Positions 3,847-5,609 of a stretch of DNA of 5,609 nucleotides are shown in pieces (positions within the stretch are counted from its first letter, which is position 1; each line of letters begins with the position of its first letter). The notes under the pieces are model-generated. The model did not search any database, was not told the origin of the DNA, and worked only from the letters and a program-made list of their open reading frames with translations. This stretch comes from Candidatus Parcubacteria bacterium (GTDB taxonomy: Bacteria > Patescibacteriota > Minisyncoccia > Minisyncoccales > JAUWXI01). The position numbers were made by a program, and so were the translations under genes. The stretch spans positions 1-5,609 of the forward strand of contig JAUWXI010000024.1 of the NCBI GenBank assembly GCA_030616435.1, read 5' to 3'.

Positions 3847-5609
3847 ATGTCAGAAAAATTTAAAGAGAATCCAAAAATAGAAACCGATCTTATCTCTTTG
3901 AGAAAAGCAACAAAGTACTGTGATTATTCAGGAGACTATTTGAAATTGAGAGCTCGGCAAGGAAAACTAAAAGCTGTGAAAGTTGGAAGGATGTGGGCAA
4001 CGAAGAAAGAATGGGTCCAAGACTATATTAGAGAAATGGAAGGTTATAAAGAGAATGCAAAAACAGGAACTGATCTCATCTCTTTAACGAAAGCAACGAA
4101 GTACTGTGGTTACTCAGGAGACTATTTGAAATTGAGAGCTCGGCAAGGAAAGTTAAAGGCTGTAAAAATTGGAAGGGTGTGGGCAACAAAGAGAGAATGG
4201 GTTGAAGACTACGTTAGAGAAATGGAAGAGTATAAAGAGAACAGGAGAAGGCAATGGGAAATAAAACTAGATGTTAAAGAAAGAGAGGCTAAGGAGGTTA
4301 GGCCCACTAGAAGAATTTCTCTGTTTCCCGAATTTGAATTAAGACCAGCCTTAGCTCTAGCTCTAATCTTCCTCTTACTATTCTCTAGTATAGCTCTTAG
4401 TAAAGAAACTTTTAAAAATATTCTCCAAGATACAGTCTTTTATGTCCAGCAAACACCAAAAACAATAGATTATGTTTTAAAGGAAAGTAAGAAATCTTTA
4501 GCTTCTAGTTTAGATTCTTTAAATCAGACTTTCATTAATGTAGCCCAAGTTATAAAAACAACAGACTATGAAGACTTTAAAGAACCTATTCCTCTTTTTA
4601 AAGAATACTTTAAATGGTTAGGAAATAGTTTAAAAACAGTATTTGTTCAAAAACCAAAGGCTTTAGTAAAAGGTATTTTGGATTATGGAAATTATCTTGC
4701 CAAAAAGATAAAGAAAGGATGGAAATTGCTAGTCTTAGAATTTCAAATCAAAACAAAAGAATTAAAAGAACTTGTTACAAAGCCCTGGAAAAGAGTTCCC
4801 CCAAAAGAACCAGAAAAACCAATCTTAGTAGAAGTTACCAAAGAAGAATTTGAAAAATTAAAACAAGAAATTGAAAGAATTAAAGAAGAAGGTCTCCCAG
4901 TAAAAGAAATTACCAAAGAAGTAGAAGTTTCCAGAATTACTAAAGTAGAACCAATAAAAGAAATCACCAAAGAAATCAAGATCTTAGATGATGAATCTTT
5001 AAAGATAATTCAAACTGCTCTTTCACAACAAGAAACTGATGTTGAAAAATTGAAATTAGCTGCCAGTCTTGGCTATGTCAATATTAATCTTCCGCCCATT
5101 CTTTCCCTGAGCGGAGATACCTCCATTACCATTCTGGGAACAATTACCACTGGTACCTGGAATGGAGATGTTATCACCACTACTTATGGAGGTAGCGGAG
5201 CTGATTTATCAGCCGGAGCTCAGGGAGGAGTCATCTATATGGGAACTTCCAGCATAATGGGAATCTCAGCAGCTGGAACTTCAGGTTATACTTTAATCTC
5301 TGGAGGAACAGGAGTTCCTACTTGGACAAATACCCCAAGTTGGTCAACCCTTACCCTTTCTTCCTCTGTCACCTCCCCTTTATATACAGGTACAGGAGCA
5401 GTAACACTCAGTTCAGGAGGAGCAGAAGCTCTAACCTTGGATTCTGCTTCAGGAACTGTTCAATTAGCAGCTGGTGATTCTCTAACAGTTCCAGGAACAA
5501 TCACTGTTGCTGGCCAACTGGTAGCAACCAAAGCTCCAACCGAAGCTCATACCGGTACCTGGTCAGTGGATTCAGGAACCTGGCAGGCTGATGATGCCAC
5601 CATATATAT
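3847..5609 (+). CDS. membrane-anchored tandem-HTH protein with fibre-like repeats, C-terminus beyond window
   Basis: The frame is open for 587 codons to the right edge. Residues 14-60 and 76-122 are two excisionase/MerR-like HTH domains (DLISLRKATKYC, then YLKLRARQGKLKAVKVGR and a wing ending near KKEW), part of a 62-residue duplication. A basic linker (ENRRRQ, RPTRR) precedes one hydrophobic helix at about 165-184. By the positive-inside rule the HTH domains face the cytoplasm and the rest lies outside. Residues 185-410 are Lys/Glu-rich and helical, including a coiled-coil-like part at 328-405 with KEITKE twice. From about 420 the sequence turns Gly/Thr/Ser-rich (TGTWNGD, TYGGSGADLS, AAGTSGYTLISGGTG), like phage tail-fibre and large surface proteins. 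An in-frame TAA at 3838-3840 makes ATG 3847 the first usable start. The ribosome site is weak. This could be a one-component sensor or an adhesin; its function is unknown. Confidence 0.85.
   Translation, partial: MSEKFKENPKIETDLISLRKATKYCDYSGDYLKLRARQGKLKAVKVGRMWATKKEWVQDYIREMEGYKENAKTGTDLISLTKATKYCGYSGDYLKLRARQGKLKAVKIGRVWATKREWVEDYVREMEEYKENRRRQWEIKLDVKEREAKEVRPTRRISLFPEFELRPALALALIFLLLFSSIALSKETFKNILQDTVFYVQQTPKTIDYVLKESKKSLASSLDSLNQTFINVAQVIKTTDYEDFKEPIPLFKEYFKWLGNSLKTVFVQKPKALVKGILDYGNYLAKKIKKGWKLLVLEFQIKTKELKELVTKPWKRVPPKEPEKPILVEVTKEEFEKLKQEIERIKEEGLPVKEITKEVEVSRITKVEPIKEITKEIKILDDESLKIIQTALSQQETDVEKLKLAASLGYVNINLPPILSLSGDTSITILGTITTGTWNGDVITTTYGGSGADLSAGAQGGVIYMGTSSIMGISAAGTSGYTLISGGTGVPTWTNTPSWSTLTLSSSVTSPLYTGTGAVTLSSGGAEALTLDSASGTVQLAAGDSLTVPGTITVAGQLVATKAPTEAHTGTWSVDSGTWQADDATIY
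3862..4233 (+). repeat. tandem 186-bp duplication encoding the two HTH units
   Basis: Two adjoining 186-bp units, 3862-4047 and 4048-4233, each encode 62 residues beginning KEN and ending at Tyr. They agree at 51 of 62 residues. The central part, coding for SGDYLKLRARQGK, is almost unchanged at the DNA level. The bases after the second unit start again with codons for KEN, suggesting the edge of a further lost or never-completed copy. This is an internal gene duplication, not a CRISPR or mobile repeat. Confidence 0.92.

Noticed and set aside
3862..4233. CRISPR-like repeat
   Set aside because: The two 186-bp units adjoin without spacers and both lie in frame in one gene.
4743..4979. 78-residue minus-strand open frame rich in Ser/Thr
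   Set aside because: It is antisense to the Lys/Glu-rich stalk of the surface protein, whose GAA/AAA codons read backwards as Ser/Phe-type codons.
1..5609. tRNA or rRNA genes
   Set aside because: I found no T-loop GTTCGAATC-type motif with matching acceptor stem and no rRNA-like conserved stretch on either strand.

Overview
The window looks like a piece of a small, AT-rich genome from the Candidate Phyla Radiation (Patescibacteria, most likely Parcubacteria-like). This is inferred from gene content, not from a marker gene: secreted lamin-tail-domain proteins, a shortened PilB-type ATPase, and a large surface protein that starts with helix-turn-helix domains and continues through one membrane helix into tail-fibre-like repeats. 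The genes read through in the standard bacterial code with no in-frame TGA, which argues weakly against the recoded SR1/Gracilibacteria lineages.

Left half, all on the minus strand, in transcription order: a pilB-like assembly ATPase (3002 to 1713); a decayed fragment of a lamin-tail-domain (LTD) gene (1710 to 1594); a hicB-hicA toxin-antitoxin pair with its own extended -10 promoter (promoter 1485-1458, genes 1437 to 928); an intrinsic terminator (904-882); and a secreted protein with two LTD domains that runs off the left edge (865 to <1). The toxin-antitoxin pair is therefore bracketed by an intact LTD gene and an LTD remnant.

Right half: tsaE (3052-3582, plus strand) is divergent from pilB across 49 bp, where -10-like sequences for the two directions overlap. 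A 264-bp gene-free stretch (3583-3846) follows, with unusual structure: several inverted repeats, five GGATAA/TTATCC motifs (counting one just inside tsaE), and a compact minus-strand unit of promoter, hairpin and U-tract that could encode a small RNA of about 60 nt. Then comes a large plus-strand gene (3847 to beyond 5609). It encodes two nearly identical excisionase-like HTH domains, a basic linker, one transmembrane helix, a helical/coiled-coil stalk and Gly/Thr/Ser-rich fibre repeats.

How they may work together: PilB powers pilus assembly in the inner membrane, while the LTD and fibre proteins would be exported or surface-exposed, so the region leans towards cell-surface functions. TsaE is an unrelated housekeeping enzyme for tRNA t6A modification. 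The most notable items are the predicted membrane-tethered DNA-binding surface protein and the structured, motif-rich intergenic region before it, which could hold its operator and a small antisense-strand RNA. These links are inferences.
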